A stretch of DNA of 64,000 nucleotides from Neobacillus bataviensis LMG 21833 (GCF_000307875.1 NZ_AJLS01000002.1:1-64000), one strand, 5' to 3'. Counted from the first letter of the stretch, positions 36,164 to 44,940 are shown. Made by a program: numbers and translations. The notes: generated by a model from the sequence alone, not told the origin.

Positions 36164-36928
36164 TCATTGTTTCATTCCCGTATAGATATGAATTGCATCT
36201 CGTAAAAATTCTGCTGTTCCAGGCTGTTCTTTATCATAATAGGCTGTAAATCTTTCATCATCGACATACATTTGCGCTAGGCCTGCATGGGCCTCCTTGC
36301 TGTATTCCTTCCAATAGTAGCATAGCCATTGTTTATGAAGGTCAGCGGCTTTTTGTGCTAACTCGCCTTCCGGATTGCCGGTTTTAAAGGCTTCGGCTAA
36401 GGTTTGAGTTACCTTTTCTGCTAGGGCTGTAACCTCCTCATGCTGCCCCTGCGTCATATTCATCACTTTCGCATTGGAGGCTTCTACAGTATCGTTGCCA
36501 TATTTTTCACGAATTTCATTCCCATACTTATTCTCATTATCTTCAATCATTTTCTTCTTAAAGCCTTCAAACTTCTCTTTGTTTGACATATTTATTCTCC
36601 CTTCTGATAATGCGATTGTTTTATTTACATTCGCAATTAATAACTCTAATTGCTCCTTTTTCTCGAGGAGTTTCTCACGGTGCTCCCGAAGTGCAGCAGC
36701 GCTATCAAAGGATGGGGCAGTGACAATTTCCTTTATGCGATCTAAGCTCACACCAAGTTCCCGGTAAAATAGGATTTGCTGCAGGCGGTCTACCTCAGCT
36801 TGACCATAGATCCTATATCCTGACGAATTGATTCTCGCCGGCTTAAGAATTTCAATTTCATCATAATACCTTAAAGTTCTGGTACTGACCCCTGCTAAAT
36901 GTGCCAGCTTCTGCACGGTATACTCCAT
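36164..36928 (-). CDS. MerR-family regulator with TipAS antibiotic-recognition domain (Mta/TipA-like)
   Basis: 254-residue transcription activator. Residues 1-70 are the MerR winged helix (LAHLAGVSTRTLRYYDEIEILKPARI, SGYRIYG, FYRELGVSLDRIKEI); about 75-105 is the dimer coiled coil; 115-254 is the TipAS helical drug-binding domain (YGNEIREKYG, ELAQKAADLHKQWLCYYW, AGLAQMYVDDERFTAYYD). GGGGAGGTG six bases before ATG 36926-36928 decides the start. Such proteins bend the -35/-10 spacer of multidrug genes when a ligand binds. The divergent neighbour is a DoxX-type gene. Confidence 0.9.
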   Translation of the reverse strand: MEYTVQKLAHLAGVSTRTLRYYDEIEILKPARINSSGYRIYGQAEVDRLQQILFYRELGVSLDRIKEIVTAPSFDSAAALREHREKLLEKKEQLELLIANVNKTIALSEGRINMSNKEKFEGFKKKMIEDNENKYGNEIREKYGNDTVEASNAKVMNMTQGQHEEVTALAEKVTQTLAEAFKTGNPEGELAQKAADLHKQWLCYYWKEYSKEAHAGLAQMYVDDERFTAYYDKEQPGTAEFLRDAIHIYTGMKQ

Positions 36929-37018
36929 TTCGTTCACCTCCCCATACATCAACCATACACCTTTACGCAACGTCAAAGTCAATCACTAAAATGCCCATTT
37001 GTATTTGTTCATTAAAAA

Positions 37019-37083
37019 ATGGTGCCTGACACCATTACTCCTATTTACAACTAAGATAACCAATTAATGGTGTCAGGCACCAT
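37019..37083. repeat. Inverted repeat with GGTGCCTGACACC core
   Basis: 19-base perfect arms (ATGGTGCCTGACACCATTA at 37019-37037 and its complement at 37065-37083) around a 27-base loop, each arm itself containing the palindrome GGTGCCTGACACC/GGTGTCAGGCACC. This is a short dispersed element type known from many Bacillaceae intergenic regions. Confidence 0.85.
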
Positions 37084-37138
37084 CTTCAAGTGATGTTTGT
37101 CCCGTATAGGACATACAGTTTAATAAAGGGGGTTTGAC

Positions 37139-37504
37139 ATGGGTATTTCTTTAAAGACAATTAAATTTATACGGTATGCGGTGGCGTATGTATTTATAAC
37201 GTCTGGGTTGATGAAATTAATTAGTACTGAGTTAGCCAATGGTTTTCTCAATTTAGGCCTTCCCTATCCCCACATCATGCTACATGTTATAGTTGCACTA
37301 GAGATAGTTTGCGGGATGTTAATTTTGCTAAATAAAGCAGTAAAAAATGCAGTAATTCCTTTAATTGCTATCATGATAGCAGCTCTTCTATTAACAAAAT
37401 TACCTTCCTTGCACACAGGCATTCTCCAATTTGCATTTAACGCCAGATTAGACATCGTCATGTTAGTCCTGCTTATTATTCTATATAATCGATATCCAAA
37501 ATAA
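37139..37504 (+). CDS. DoxX-family membrane protein
   Basis: 121-residue integral membrane protein with four predicted helices: YAVAYVFITSGLMKLIS, MLHVIVALEIVCGMLILL, AVIPLIAIMIAALLLT and LDIVMLVLLIILYN. The pattern SGLMKL...GLP...EI..G..L is typical of DoxX/DoxD-like proteins, some of which take part in quinone- or thiol-redox reactions. AAAGGGGG precedes ATG 37139. It is divergent from the MerR gene, from which it is separated by the inverted repeat. Confidence 0.78.
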   Translation: MGISLKTIKFIRYAVAYVFITSGLMKLISTELANGFLNLGLPYPHIMLHVIVALEIVCGMLILLNKAVKNAVIPLIAIMIAALLLTKLPSLHTGILQFAFNARLDIVMLVLLIILYNRYPK

Positions 37505-37619
37505 GAAAACCGCAAGCGCTCGTTTAAATAGGATGTTTCAGAGGGGAATTCCCAATGAGACATCCTCTTTTATTTGGGATAACTGTGATAAAATACAGTT
37601 ATCAATGGGGGGAATTAAC

Positions 37620-38717
37620 ATGAACATAAAAGAGAAAGTAAAAAACCTTCCCTTAACACCTGGCGTTTATCTGATGAAAGATTCCCGAGGCAACATTATT
37701 TATGTCGGGAAGGCGAAAAATCTTAAGAATCGGGTCAGTTCGTACTTTCAAAATTCTAAAGCACACTCTGAAAAGATAAAAAAGCTTAAGACAAATATTG
37801 CTGATTTTAATTACATCCCTACAGATACCGAATTTGAAGCATTTATGCTTGAATGTAAATTGATAAGAGAAATAAAGCCCATTTTTAATAGAATGATGAA
37901 AAATTCACAATCCTATTGCTATATGATGATTCAAATGGACGGTAGCCACCAGAAGTTTGAAATTACCAATAGTGTTCAAAAAGATGGCAATCTTTATTTT
38001 GGCCCTTTTACAAGTAAACGTACTGTTGAAAAAGCAATCCAAGGTATAAAGGAATTCTTTAAAATAAGCTGCAGTTATCCAAGCTTTACGAATACCCCCT
38101 GCTTAAACTTTTCCTTAGGTTTATGTATAGGAATATGCTTCCTAGACACCGCAGTTGATCAGTATAAAAACATATTAACCAAGATCAGTGACTTATTAAA
38201 TGGTACTGATACAGGCATTCTTGAAGAAATGGAACAAAGAATGGTCAAGGCATCCTCGAACTATGACTTTGAAACAGCAGCAAAATACAGAGACAATCTA
38301 GATGCCATACGTTCACTCATTTATAAAGAATCAGTGATTGAATTTACTGAAGCGAATAAAAATATAGTCGTCTTAGAATCCCTAGAAGACAATAGCCATA
38401 AAATTTTCCTCATTAAGGGGAACAAAGTTCTTTTTAGCAAAAAGTTTAAGGTGGCCGACTTTAACAGGGAGCAGCTTGTTAAGACAATCAATACAAGCGT
38501 ATTATCCTATTTCAAGAATGACACAACTACCCACATAGATGTTAGCAGGGATGATATCGATGCAGCACAGATTATCTATAGCTATTTAAAAAGCAGTACC
38601 TGCAATTATTTAATTTTGCCTGATAATTGGAATAGGATTGATCCCTTTACAAAAATAGAGGATTTCCTTACCACAACTTTTCACTTAAAACGTGAAGCAT
38701 CACCCCATCATTACTAA
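37620..38717 (+). CDS. Short UvrC-like GIY-YIG nuclease (Cho-like)
   Basis: 365-residue homologue of the N-terminal half of UvrC. The GIY-YIG domain is at residues 10-90 (LTPGVYLMKDSRGNIIYVGKAKNLKNRV); a Cys-containing middle (SLGLCIGIC) follows, and a UVR/UvrB-binding motif at about 205-240 (NYDFETAAKYRDNLDAI). The chain stops before the RNase-H-like 5' incision domain and the HhH motifs of full UvrC (about 590 residues). ATG 37620 follows GGGGGGAA; the frame upstream to 37533 is not needed. Probably an auxiliary 3'-incision nuclease in excision repair, like E. coli Cho. Confidence 0.87.
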   Translation: MNIKEKVKNLPLTPGVYLMKDSRGNIIYVGKAKNLKNRVSSYFQNSKAHSEKIKKLKTNIADFNYIPTDTEFEAFMLECKLIREIKPIFNRMMKNSQSYCYMMIQMDGSHQKFEITNSVQKDGNLYFGPFTSKRTVEKAIQGIKEFFKISCSYPSFTNTPCLNFSLGLCIGICFLDTAVDQYKNILTKISDLLNGTDTGILEEMEQRMVKASSNYDFETAAKYRDNLDAIRSLIYKESVIEFTEANKNIVVLESLEDNSHKIFLIKGNKVLFSKKFKVADFNREQLVKTINTSVLSYFKNDTTTHIDVSRDDIDAAQIIYSYLKSSTCNYLILPDNWNRIDPFTKIEDFLTTTFHLKREASPHHY

Positions 38718-38971
38718 ATTATTTCCCTATCAATCTTTAATTTATGATATAGCCCTCGGCGGGATATTTTGCCGGGGGCTTTTCATCATTTCCTTTAATA
38801 GGAAGATCTGTCCCAAATTAGCTTCCCTATTAATCTTTAAGAGTGAAAAATCGCCCTAATCAGAATAAATTTACTATTTTAAAAAAACTTTCTTTTATGT
38901 ACCACAACTGATTATTACATTGAAATATCAAGGCTTTTAACCCTCGACAACTTATTTTCCAAAAAAAGTTT
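38718..38971. other. Intergenic region after the UvrC-like gene
   Basis: Contains the terminator at 38751-38784 and an 18-base direct repeat with one mismatch (TTCCCTATCAATCTTTAA at 38723 and 38823), offset by exactly 100 bases. No coding signal seen. Confidence 0.5.
38751..38784 (+). terminator. Intrinsic terminator after the UvrC-like gene
   Basis: AGCCCTCGGC/GCCGGGGGCT stem followed by TTTTCAT. Confidence 0.85.
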
Positions 38972-39001
38972 TTGACAATTCAAACATAAAAAAAGTATTA
39001 T
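38972..39001 (+). promoter_or_regulatory. Sigma-A promoter of the POT transporter gene
   Basis: TTGACA (38972-38977), 18-base spacer, TATTAT (38996-39001); a ribosome site AAAGGAGG follows within 20 bases of the likely start. Confidence 0.75.
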
Positions 39002-39025
39002 AGAATAACAAAAGGAGGTTGTACA

Positions 39026-40516
39026 ATGTCAAACTTAAATAGACAGAAGATTGTGGAGAGTGTGCCTCAGAAAGGATTTTTTGGACATCCTAAAGGACTT
39101 TTCACTCTTTTCTTTACAGAATTTTGGGAACGATTTTCATATTATGGGATGAGAGCAATCCTCGTTTTCTACATGTATTATGAGGTCACTAAAGGTGGCT
39201 TGGGTATGGATAAGACCCTTGCACTTTCTATCATGTCCATATACGGATCACTTGTTTATATGTCCGGAATCATTGGCGGCTGGTTAGCTGACCGAGTTTT
39301 TGGTACGTCAAAAGCCGTGTTTTATGGCGGCATATTTATTATGTTTGGTCATATAGTTCTTGCCATACCTGGAAGTGTAACCATGTTCTTCATTTCTATG
39401 GTTTTAATTGTCCTTGGCACAGGATTACTCAAGCCAAACGTTTCTAGTGTCGTCGGTGAACTGTACAGTGAACAAGATAATCGTCGTGACGCCGGTTTTA
39501 CCATTTTCGTTATGGGGATTAATATGGGGGCATTTATCTCTCCACTACTTGTTGGAGCAGTAATGGGCTATAGCTTCCACATAGGATTTGGTATTGCGGC
39601 TGTTGGTATGTTTTTGGGACTTGTCATTTTTATGTTAACAAAGAAGAAAAACCTTGGCCTTGCCGGTACAATCGTGGCAAACCCAATGTCGCCAGCTGAA
39701 AAGAAAAAAACCTTTACTATTTTTGGGTTAAGTGTTGTTGTTATTGCTATTATTTGTGCAATTTTAATTCCACAGGGACTTTTAACATTTAAAGGTTTCG
39801 TTAATTTAGTTACAATTCTTGGTGTTTTGATTCCAACTATCTATTTTGTTGTTATGTACCGCAGCCCTAAAACAACTGCTGTAGAACGTTCACGTATTCT
39901 TGCTTATATTCCACTATTTATTGCATCAGTTATGTTTTGGTCTATTCAAGAGCAAGGCTCAACCATTCTTGCCAATTATGCAGATGAACGTACGCAATTA
40001 GATTTTGCAGGAATTCATATTTCGCCTGCATGGTTTCAATCATTAAACCCACTATTTATTATCATCTTTGCACCTATATTTGCATGGATGTGGGTAAAAT
40101 TAGGAAAGCGTCAACCATCGATTCCACAAAAGTTTTCTTTCGCTCTGTTTTTCGCTGGGATCTCATTCCTAGTCATTCTACTGCCAGCTTACTTTGGCGG
40201 TTCAGATGCAATGGTAAATCCTTTATGGCTAGTACTAAGCTATTTAATTTGTGTATTTGGTGAATTAAGCTTATCACCAGTAGGTTTATCAGCTACAACT
40301 AAGTTAGCGCCAGCTGCCTTCTCAGCACAAACGATGAGCCTTTGGTTCTTATCAAATGCTGCGGCACAAGCGCTCAATGCCCAAGTCGTAAGATTTTATA
40401 CTCCTGAAACCGAAATGATGTACTTTGGTGTAATCGGTGGGGCTTCCATCGTACTAGGTTTGATCCTTTTAATGTTATCACCAAAAATTCAAGGGTATAT
40501 GAAAGGCGTACGTTAA
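39026..40516 (+). CDS. POT/PTR2-family proton-coupled di/tripeptide transporter
   Basis: 496-residue integral membrane importer with about 14 helices. FFTEFWERFSYYGMRAILVFYMYYEV is the POT signature with the ExxER proton-coupling motif in helix 1; GGWLADRVFGTSKAVFYGG and the GTGLLKPNVSSVVGELY / FTIFVMGINMGAFISPLL segment match PTR2 signatures. AAAGGAGGT lies ahead of ATG 39026. It forms a single-gene unit with its own promoter and a bidirectional-looking terminator. It resembles DtpT of lactococci. Confidence 0.93.
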   Translation: MSNLNRQKIVESVPQKGFFGHPKGLFTLFFTEFWERFSYYGMRAILVFYMYYEVTKGGLGMDKTLALSIMSIYGSLVYMSGIIGGWLADRVFGTSKAVFYGGIFIMFGHIVLAIPGSVTMFFISMVLIVLGTGLLKPNVSSVVGELYSEQDNRRDAGFTIFVMGINMGAFISPLLVGAVMGYSFHIGFGIAAVGMFLGLVIFMLTKKKNLGLAGTIVANPMSPAEKKKTFTIFGLSVVVIAIICAILIPQGLLTFKGFVNLVTILGVLIPTIYFVVMYRSPKTTAVERSRILAYIPLFIASVMFWSIQEQGSTILANYADERTQLDFAGIHISPAWFQSLNPLFIIIFAPIFAWMWVKLGKRQPSIPQKFSFALFFAGISFLVILLPAYFGGSDAMVNPLWLVLSYLICVFGELSLSPVGLSATTKLAPAAFSAQTMSLWFLSNAAAQALNAQVVRFYTPETEMMYFGVIGGASIVLGLILLMLSPKIQGYMKGVR

Positions 40517-40518
40517 TA

Positions 40519-40567
40519 AAAAAAGGTGCATTTCTCCTAACATTAAGAGGGAAATGCACCTTTTTAT
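40519..40567 (+). terminator. Intrinsic terminator after the POT gene
   Basis: AAAAAGGTGCATTTCTCC and GGAAATGCACCTTTTT arms, near-perfect, then TTATT. Confidence 0.9.
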
Positions 40568-40706
40568 TACCGATTTAACAAATGTTTCACAGAATAGATT
40601 GGATGATACAGCATCATCCTAGGACCTGAATAACGCATTACTGCCTTCATCTAAGATAAATTACAAATTCAGCACTATTTAGCTAAGATTACAAGTAAAT
40701 AATCTT

Positions 40707-42002
40707 TTATGATGTCACTTCCTCATGAATTGGTTTTACCCTGTCAAGCGCCGGATGTGCCTTTCTTACAATCGATGGCCTTGCAAGAATTAGGGTCACA
40801 CCAATAAACAATGAGGCAGATATGAGAAGAATCCATTGAGCCGGAAAAACATCATAAAGAAATCCGTACAGCACCATACCTAATGGCATCAAGGCCATTG
40901 ACATCGTTTCAAGTATCGAAAATACACGGCCTTTAAAGTCATCGTCTATTTGCTTTTGCATCATCACCATTATCGGTGTGTTAACAATGATTACCGATGC
41001 CCCAAGACTGAACATGAGCAATAGGTAATAAACAAAAATTGTAGTTTCAGACATACTCATCAATAATGGGGCTGCCACTGCTCCCATGATCACTCCCATG
41101 CCTATAATTGCCCGTTTAGAAATAAGAAGCGGATATTTGACCTCCTTTCTGACTGTGAAATATATCGACAGCAGCAGCATTCCGATAGCAAAGGCACCTT
41201 GGGTAAAACCAAAACGCTGTGAAGCCATTTTCATTTTTTCAATTAAGATAAAGGAATAACCTACTTCAAATGCGCCAAAGAGAAAATTTATTAACAGAGA
41301 AATCCAGATAATGATCATAAGCAGTGGCTGCAATTTTAAATAGGAAATCCCCGCCTTCATGCTCTGCCACATGGATTCTTTAGGATTCCCTTCTACCTCT
41401 TCTTTTCGGTGAGCAAACAAGTTAAAATTCATAGTTAATTCCAGGAAAACGGCTAAACTTGATGCGGCGATATACATAATTAAAAAAACTGGCATGGAAA
41501 CCGCTCCATATAGAAGCCCCCCTACTGCCGGACTAGCAATGGCCGCAAATGAAATCGACATCTGATTCAATGACATCGCTTTTTGAATTCTTTCTTTATC
41601 TACAAGCCCCGTAATAGATGAGGTAAACGCAACACCGGAAAACATGGAAGTAAGGGATAAAATGCATGAAGTGGTATAAATTGCGATGAGAGATAGTCCT
41701 GAAGTTAAGGTAACCGCTAACAGGCTGGCGATAGCAATGGTTGTGGCAATTTGTGCGGTAATGGTAATCATTTTACGTGAATATTTATCCGTAATGTATC
41801 CCGCAACTGGAGCTGCAAGCGTCCGCGGCAAAATATTGCAGATTAGATTTGCGGCAAAACTTGTCGCCGACCCTGTCAATTGTAAAATATAAAAACTAAC
41901 TGCAAACGAATAGACTTGTGCTCCAAAAGAAGAAATTAGCTTACTAATGGTGAACGTCCACAGATGATATGTCGCTTTTTTCAGCTTAATACTGTCTTCC
42001 AT
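40707..42002 (-). CDS. MFS transporter (drug-efflux-like)
   Basis: 431-residue integral membrane protein with 12 predicted helices. The loop 2-3 motif is AGYITDKYSRKMI, matching the MFS motif A (GxxxDRxxRK type), and the repeat occurs again in the second half. No binding-protein or enzymatic domains. GGTGGG lies six bases upstream of ATG 42002. It is divergent from the XRE-TPR gene at 42124, with which it shares 121 bases containing two identical-type dyads, so it is the likely target of that regulator. Substrate unknown. Confidence 0.88.
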   Translation of the reverse strand: MEDSIKLKKATYHLWTFTISKLISSFGAQVYSFAVSFYILQLTGSATSFAANLICNILPRTLAAPVAGYITDKYSRKMITITAQIATTIAIASLLAVTLTSGLSLIAIYTTSCILSLTSMFSGVAFTSSITGLVDKERIQKAMSLNQMSISFAAIASPAVGGLLYGAVSMPVFLIMYIAASSLAVFLELTMNFNLFAHRKEEVEGNPKESMWQSMKAGISYLKLQPLLMIIIWISLLINFLFGAFEVGYSFILIEKMKMASQRFGFTQGAFAIGMLLLSIYFTVRKEVKYPLLISKRAIIGMGVIMGAVAAPLLMSMSETTIFVYYLLLMFSLGASVIIVNTPIMVMMQKQIDDDFKGRVFSILETMSMALMPLGMVLYGFLYDVFPAQWILLISASLFIGVTLILARPSIVRKAHPALDRVKPIHEEVTS

Positions 42003-42020
42003 ATAAATCCCACCTTAAAA

Positions 42021-42037
42021 GTTTAATCTTATTAAAC
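42021..42037. promoter_or_regulatory. Operator-like dyad 1 between MFS and XRE genes
   Basis: GTTTAATCTTATTAAAC: 7-base inverted arms around CTT, 19 bases upstream of the MFS start codon. Confidence 0.65.
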
Positions 42038-42075
42038 AAATAATAACATGGGATCCCCTTCCATTTCAAGTAAAA

Positions 42076-42092
42076 GTTTAATATAATTAAAC
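42076..42092. promoter_or_regulatory. Operator-like dyad 2 between MFS and XRE genes
   Basis: GTTTAATATAATTAAAC, extended to 8-base arms by flanking A and T. It shares both arms with dyad 1, 55 bases away centre to centre, and contains a TATAAT on the plus strand, so binding would block transcription of the XRE gene. Confidence 0.7.
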
Positions 42093-42123
42093 TAATTAAA
42101 AATCCAAGGGTGGTTTATAAAAC

Positions 42124-43362
42124 ATGCTAGGCGAACGAATTCGTGAGATAAGGAAAAAGAAAAAGATGACCCTAGAGGTGCTTGCTGGTGAAGAGCTTAC
42201 AAAAGGGATGCTAAGCCTGATTGAAAATAACAAGGCCCAGCCGTCCATGGAAAGTTTAGCCTACATTGCCGAACGTCTTGGAGTTGAAATCGGGGATCTT
42301 CTGGAAGAGGTAAGTACTCAGGAATTAAGACAGATTCTTGAAAAGGCGGAGAAGCTTTATAATCAGAAATCTGAATCTGAAACTGATAAATATAAGCTGC
42401 TGCTTACCCTAATCGAGCCCTATATTGAAAAACTTACACAAGGATATGAATCGGCCCGATTATTGGAAATTTACAGTCGCAGTCTGTACAATGAAAAAAT
42501 CGAGGGATGGTTGGATTTTTCGAACCGTGCCGCAAAAATGTACGATGAGATGAACCTTACAGCAAAACGGGCAAATATCAGTATTTTCTGGGCGATGGAG
42601 AAATTTGTCGAGCATGATTATACAGAATCATTAAACATCCTACTGCGAGAGCGCGATAAACTCGAGGCAACCCATGTTTATATCGACCCGATGACACGAG
42701 TTGACTTCGACTATCATGAGGCAATCTTGCATTATGCTGTTGGCAATTCTAAATCAGCCACAAAGGTGCTGGAAAGTGCGATTCATTTTTCAAAAGAGCA
42801 TCGGATCTTTTTTCGGATTGATGATTTATACAGACTTGCTGTTGCCAATGCACTGATGACACATGATACGGAAAAGAAAGACCATTATTCCACAAAGTTA
42901 AAGCAATACGGGGAATTTGCGGATGACATCCGCTCCACGCTATTTTATGAACTTTTCCAGATCATGTCACTTATTAATGAAAAGCAGGATTATGTTAAGG
43001 CCCTAGAAAAGATTGATCACTATTTATCAAATCCGCACATGACAGAAGTCTATGAAATTTGGTTTCTGCTTGAAAAAGGAAAGGCCTTTTATGAGCTTGG
43101 ACACTTTCAGGAGGCACTTCTATTTCTCGAAAAGGTAACCATCCATTCATGGGTTCATCATCCATTTGATTTTTCACTATTATACATAACAGATACGTAC
43201 AAAGCCCTCTGCCATTTTGAGCTTGGAAAGGAAAATGAGGCCCTTCAATTTGCGAAAAAGGCGGTGGAAAACTATTCGACATTAGCACCTACACCTTTCC
43301 AAGATTTCGCCAATGAAACGTACAATACAATTCTAGAAAAGATTTCATCGAATGTTGAATAG
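42124..43362 (+). CDS. XRE-family regulator with C-terminal TPR domain
   Basis: 412-residue DNA-binding protein. Residues 1-60 form the Cro/C1 HTH (LGERIREIRKKKKMTLEVLAGEELTKGMLSLIENNKAQPS); the remainder is a helical TPR-like array of about 34-residue units (for example ALLFLEKVTIHSW, ALCHFELGKENEALQFAKKAVENY). The plan resembles RRNPP/Rap-like or PlcR/NprR-type regulators that sense peptides, but no signalling-peptide gene was found beside it. It probably regulates itself and the divergent MFS gene through the two dyads. It ends at a strong terminator. Confidence 0.87.
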   Translation: MLGERIREIRKKKKMTLEVLAGEELTKGMLSLIENNKAQPSMESLAYIAERLGVEIGDLLEEVSTQELRQILEKAEKLYNQKSESETDKYKLLLTLIEPYIEKLTQGYESARLLEIYSRSLYNEKIEGWLDFSNRAAKMYDEMNLTAKRANISIFWAMEKFVEHDYTESLNILLRERDKLEATHVYIDPMTRVDFDYHEAILHYAVGNSKSATKVLESAIHFSKEHRIFFRIDDLYRLAVANALMTHDTEKKDHYSTKLKQYGEFADDIRSTLFYELFQIMSLINEKQDYVKALEKIDHYLSNPHMTEVYEIWFLLEKGKAFYELGHFQEALLFLEKVTIHSWVHHPFDFSLLYITDTYKALCHFELGKENEALQFAKKAVENYSTLAPTPFQDFANETYNTILEKISSNVE

Positions 43363-43367
43363 AAGCG

Positions 43368-43404
43368 AAAGAGCCCGATTTTCATAAATCGGGCTCTTTC
43401 TTTT
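43368..43404. terminator. Bidirectional terminator between the XRE gene and the next minus-strand gene
   Basis: GAAAGAGCCCGATTT/AAATCGGGCTCTTTC-type stem with a 5-base loop, T-rich on both strands. Confidence 0.92.
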
Positions 43405-43406
43405 AT

Positions 43407-43634
43407 CTAAGACTTTTCTTCATTTAATTCATCAATCAGCTGTTTCGTTCTTTTCGCATTTCCTTCGGCAAAGTTTTCGAGGCGCTCCTTTAATTCATCA
43501 TCGTCGTGAATCCGCTCTGCAGTAATAAGATACGATCGCATTAAATCTTCTTCGATTTCGATTGAATTTTGAAGCACCTCTTCAAGTTTGTCCTTTTCTT
43601 CCTTATTCTTTCCGTTAAACATATTTAAACCCAT
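43407..43634 (-). CDS. Small acidic helical protein, unknown function
   Basis: 75 residues, highly charged and almost entirely helical (EEKDKLEEVLQNSIEIEEDLMRSYLITAERIHDDDELKERLENFAEGNAKRTKQLIDELNEEKS). A two-helix hairpin with E at regular spacing recalls ferritin-like half-bundles, but metal ligands are not complete. GGGAGGG lies about nine bases before ATG 43634. Monocistronic, sharing the terminator of the convergent XRE gene. I do not recognise a family. Confidence 0.7.
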   Translation of the reverse strand: MGLNMFNGKNKEEKDKLEEVLQNSIEIEEDLMRSYLITAERIHDDDELKERLENFAEGNAKRTKQLIDELNEEKS

Positions 43635-43747
43635 CAGGAAAAACCCTCCCTTTATCCATTATCGTTCACCATTCTCTCTTTAGATATCCATGATTGAAGA
43701 CAACGATATGGTAATGTAGTTCCCCTAATCATTGGGTTTAAACCAGT

Positions 43748-44305
43748 TTATTCATATTGTGATTTATCAACAAATGCCGTATATAACAAATAGATCACAA
43801 TACAGATTGCCGTGGTCACGAACCCCCAGCCAAGGGTAATTTGTTCAATGACAAGATAGTTGTTACATAATTGCACTGGTGTTTCAATGTATAACCATCC
43901 CATTGCTGTGAATAACGCGATAAAAAAGTAAAAAATAATATTTTTGCCAACTGGTTTAAGCCTTTTCCAACTATCCCTAAGAGGGATTCCTGCCAAGATT
44001 GGTAAACTGATAAATTTAAATACTTCTATGCCCTGTGACGTCAAGGCATCATCCATTGCCCTTGGAAGTGTCCAATAGGATACCGTGATGAGAAATAATA
44101 TGATTCCCGGAAGACCATTCCCATTCCATTTTTCAAAAAAACGCGGAAAACAAAGCTGAAAGAAACGCGCCATTAGAAATCCGGCAAACACCAGCATCGG
44201 CATTTGCATGTGCATGTGAATAATCATGACGGATTCCATTAAATTCGCTACTGGAGGAATGGCGAGAAAAAGTATGATCAATAAGCCATATAATAATTGC
44301 CTCAT
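43748..44305 (-). CDS. Polytopic membrane protein in the haem-copper reductase operon (DUF1404-like)
   Basis: 185 residues with about five to six helices. A His/Met-rich stretch (MIIHMHMQMPMLVF) inside helix 2 could bind copper or haem; a conserved WTLPRAMDD segment and WLYIETPVQLCNNYLV follow. Layout and context recall small membrane proteins (DUF1404-like, CtaG-like) that accompany terminal oxidases, but I cannot name the family securely. Its start is two bases beyond the Sco stop, so it is co-translated with Sco; a role in metal delivery or assembly is inference. Confidence 0.7.
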   Translation of the reverse strand: MRQLLYGLLIILFLAIPPVANLMESVMIIHMHMQMPMLVFAGFLMARFFQLCFPRFFEKWNGNGLPGIILFLITVSYWTLPRAMDDALTSQGIEVFKFISLPILAGIPLRDSWKRLKPVGKNIIFYFFIALFTAMGWLYIETPVQLCNNYLVIEQITLGWGFVTTAICIVIYLLYTAFVDKSQYE

Positions 44306-44307
44306 TG

Positions 44308-44940
44308 TTAATCCCCCGCTCCCTTTTCAAGAATGCTTGTAAGCGTATTAGCTGCTTCGTCTACTTTTTTATAGTCCATAACATTGACAAGCGTGCCTTT
44401 TTTATCGACTAAATAGAAGGCGGAATTATGGGCGAAGCTGCCGCTATCATCAGGGATGACAATGACCCCAAATGCTTTTAACAGCGAATCTAATTCAGCC
44501 TTATTCTTAATTCTTGCCATCCGCCACGTTTCGCCGTCACTATTAAAATAGGTTCGGTATTTATCTAATGTAGCCGGGTCGTCTCTGTCAGGATCAAAGC
44601 TTATGCTTAAAAAGACAATATCTTTGCCGATATATTTGCTTGGCACCTTATCATAAACTCTAGACATATTCATTTCCAATTGCGGGCAAACCGTTGTACA
44701 GGATGTATAGAGAAAGGTAATAAAGACATATTTACCTTCAAATTCATCAATTGAATACTTCCTACCCTTGCTATCTTCAAAGGTTACATCAGGAAACTTT
44801 GGTTTATCGTCAATAAGTTTACTCACCCGCGCAGTTTCAGCCGTAAAGGCCTGGAAGCCATCGGTACCAAAATAGAACAACGCAAGGCCAAATAAGATAA
44901 CAAGCAAACACGCAAATGTAGTATGCCTATTTTTGATCAT
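44308..44940 (-). CDS. Sco1/SenC-family copper chaperone
   Basis: 210-residue membrane-anchored thioredoxin-fold protein that delivers copper to the CuA site of haem-copper enzymes. One N-terminal anchor (TFACLLVILFGLALFYFG), copper ligands CTTVC in FLYTSCTTVCP and His in GSFAHNSAFYLV, with ISFDPDRDDP between. The start is ATG 44938-44940, six bases after GAAGTG; GTG 44949 overlaps that site. It lies downstream of subunits II and I, fitting maturation of the CuA centre in subunit II. Confidence 0.93.
   Translation of the reverse strand: MIKNRHTTFACLLVILFGLALFYFGTDGFQAFTAETARVSKLIDDKPKFPDVTFEDSKGRKYSIDEFEGKYVFITFLYTSCTTVCPQLEMNMSRVYDKVPSKYIGKDIVFLSISFDPDRDDPATLDKYRTYFNSDGETWRMARIKNKAELDSLLKAFGVIVIPDDSGSFAHNSAFYLVDKKGTLVNVMDYKKVDEAANTLTSILEKGAGD

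Noticed and set aside
42124-43362. PlcR/NprR-type quorum-sensing cassette
   Set aside because: No small exported pheromone precursor gene follows the regulator; the next gene is convergent, cytosolic and acidic.
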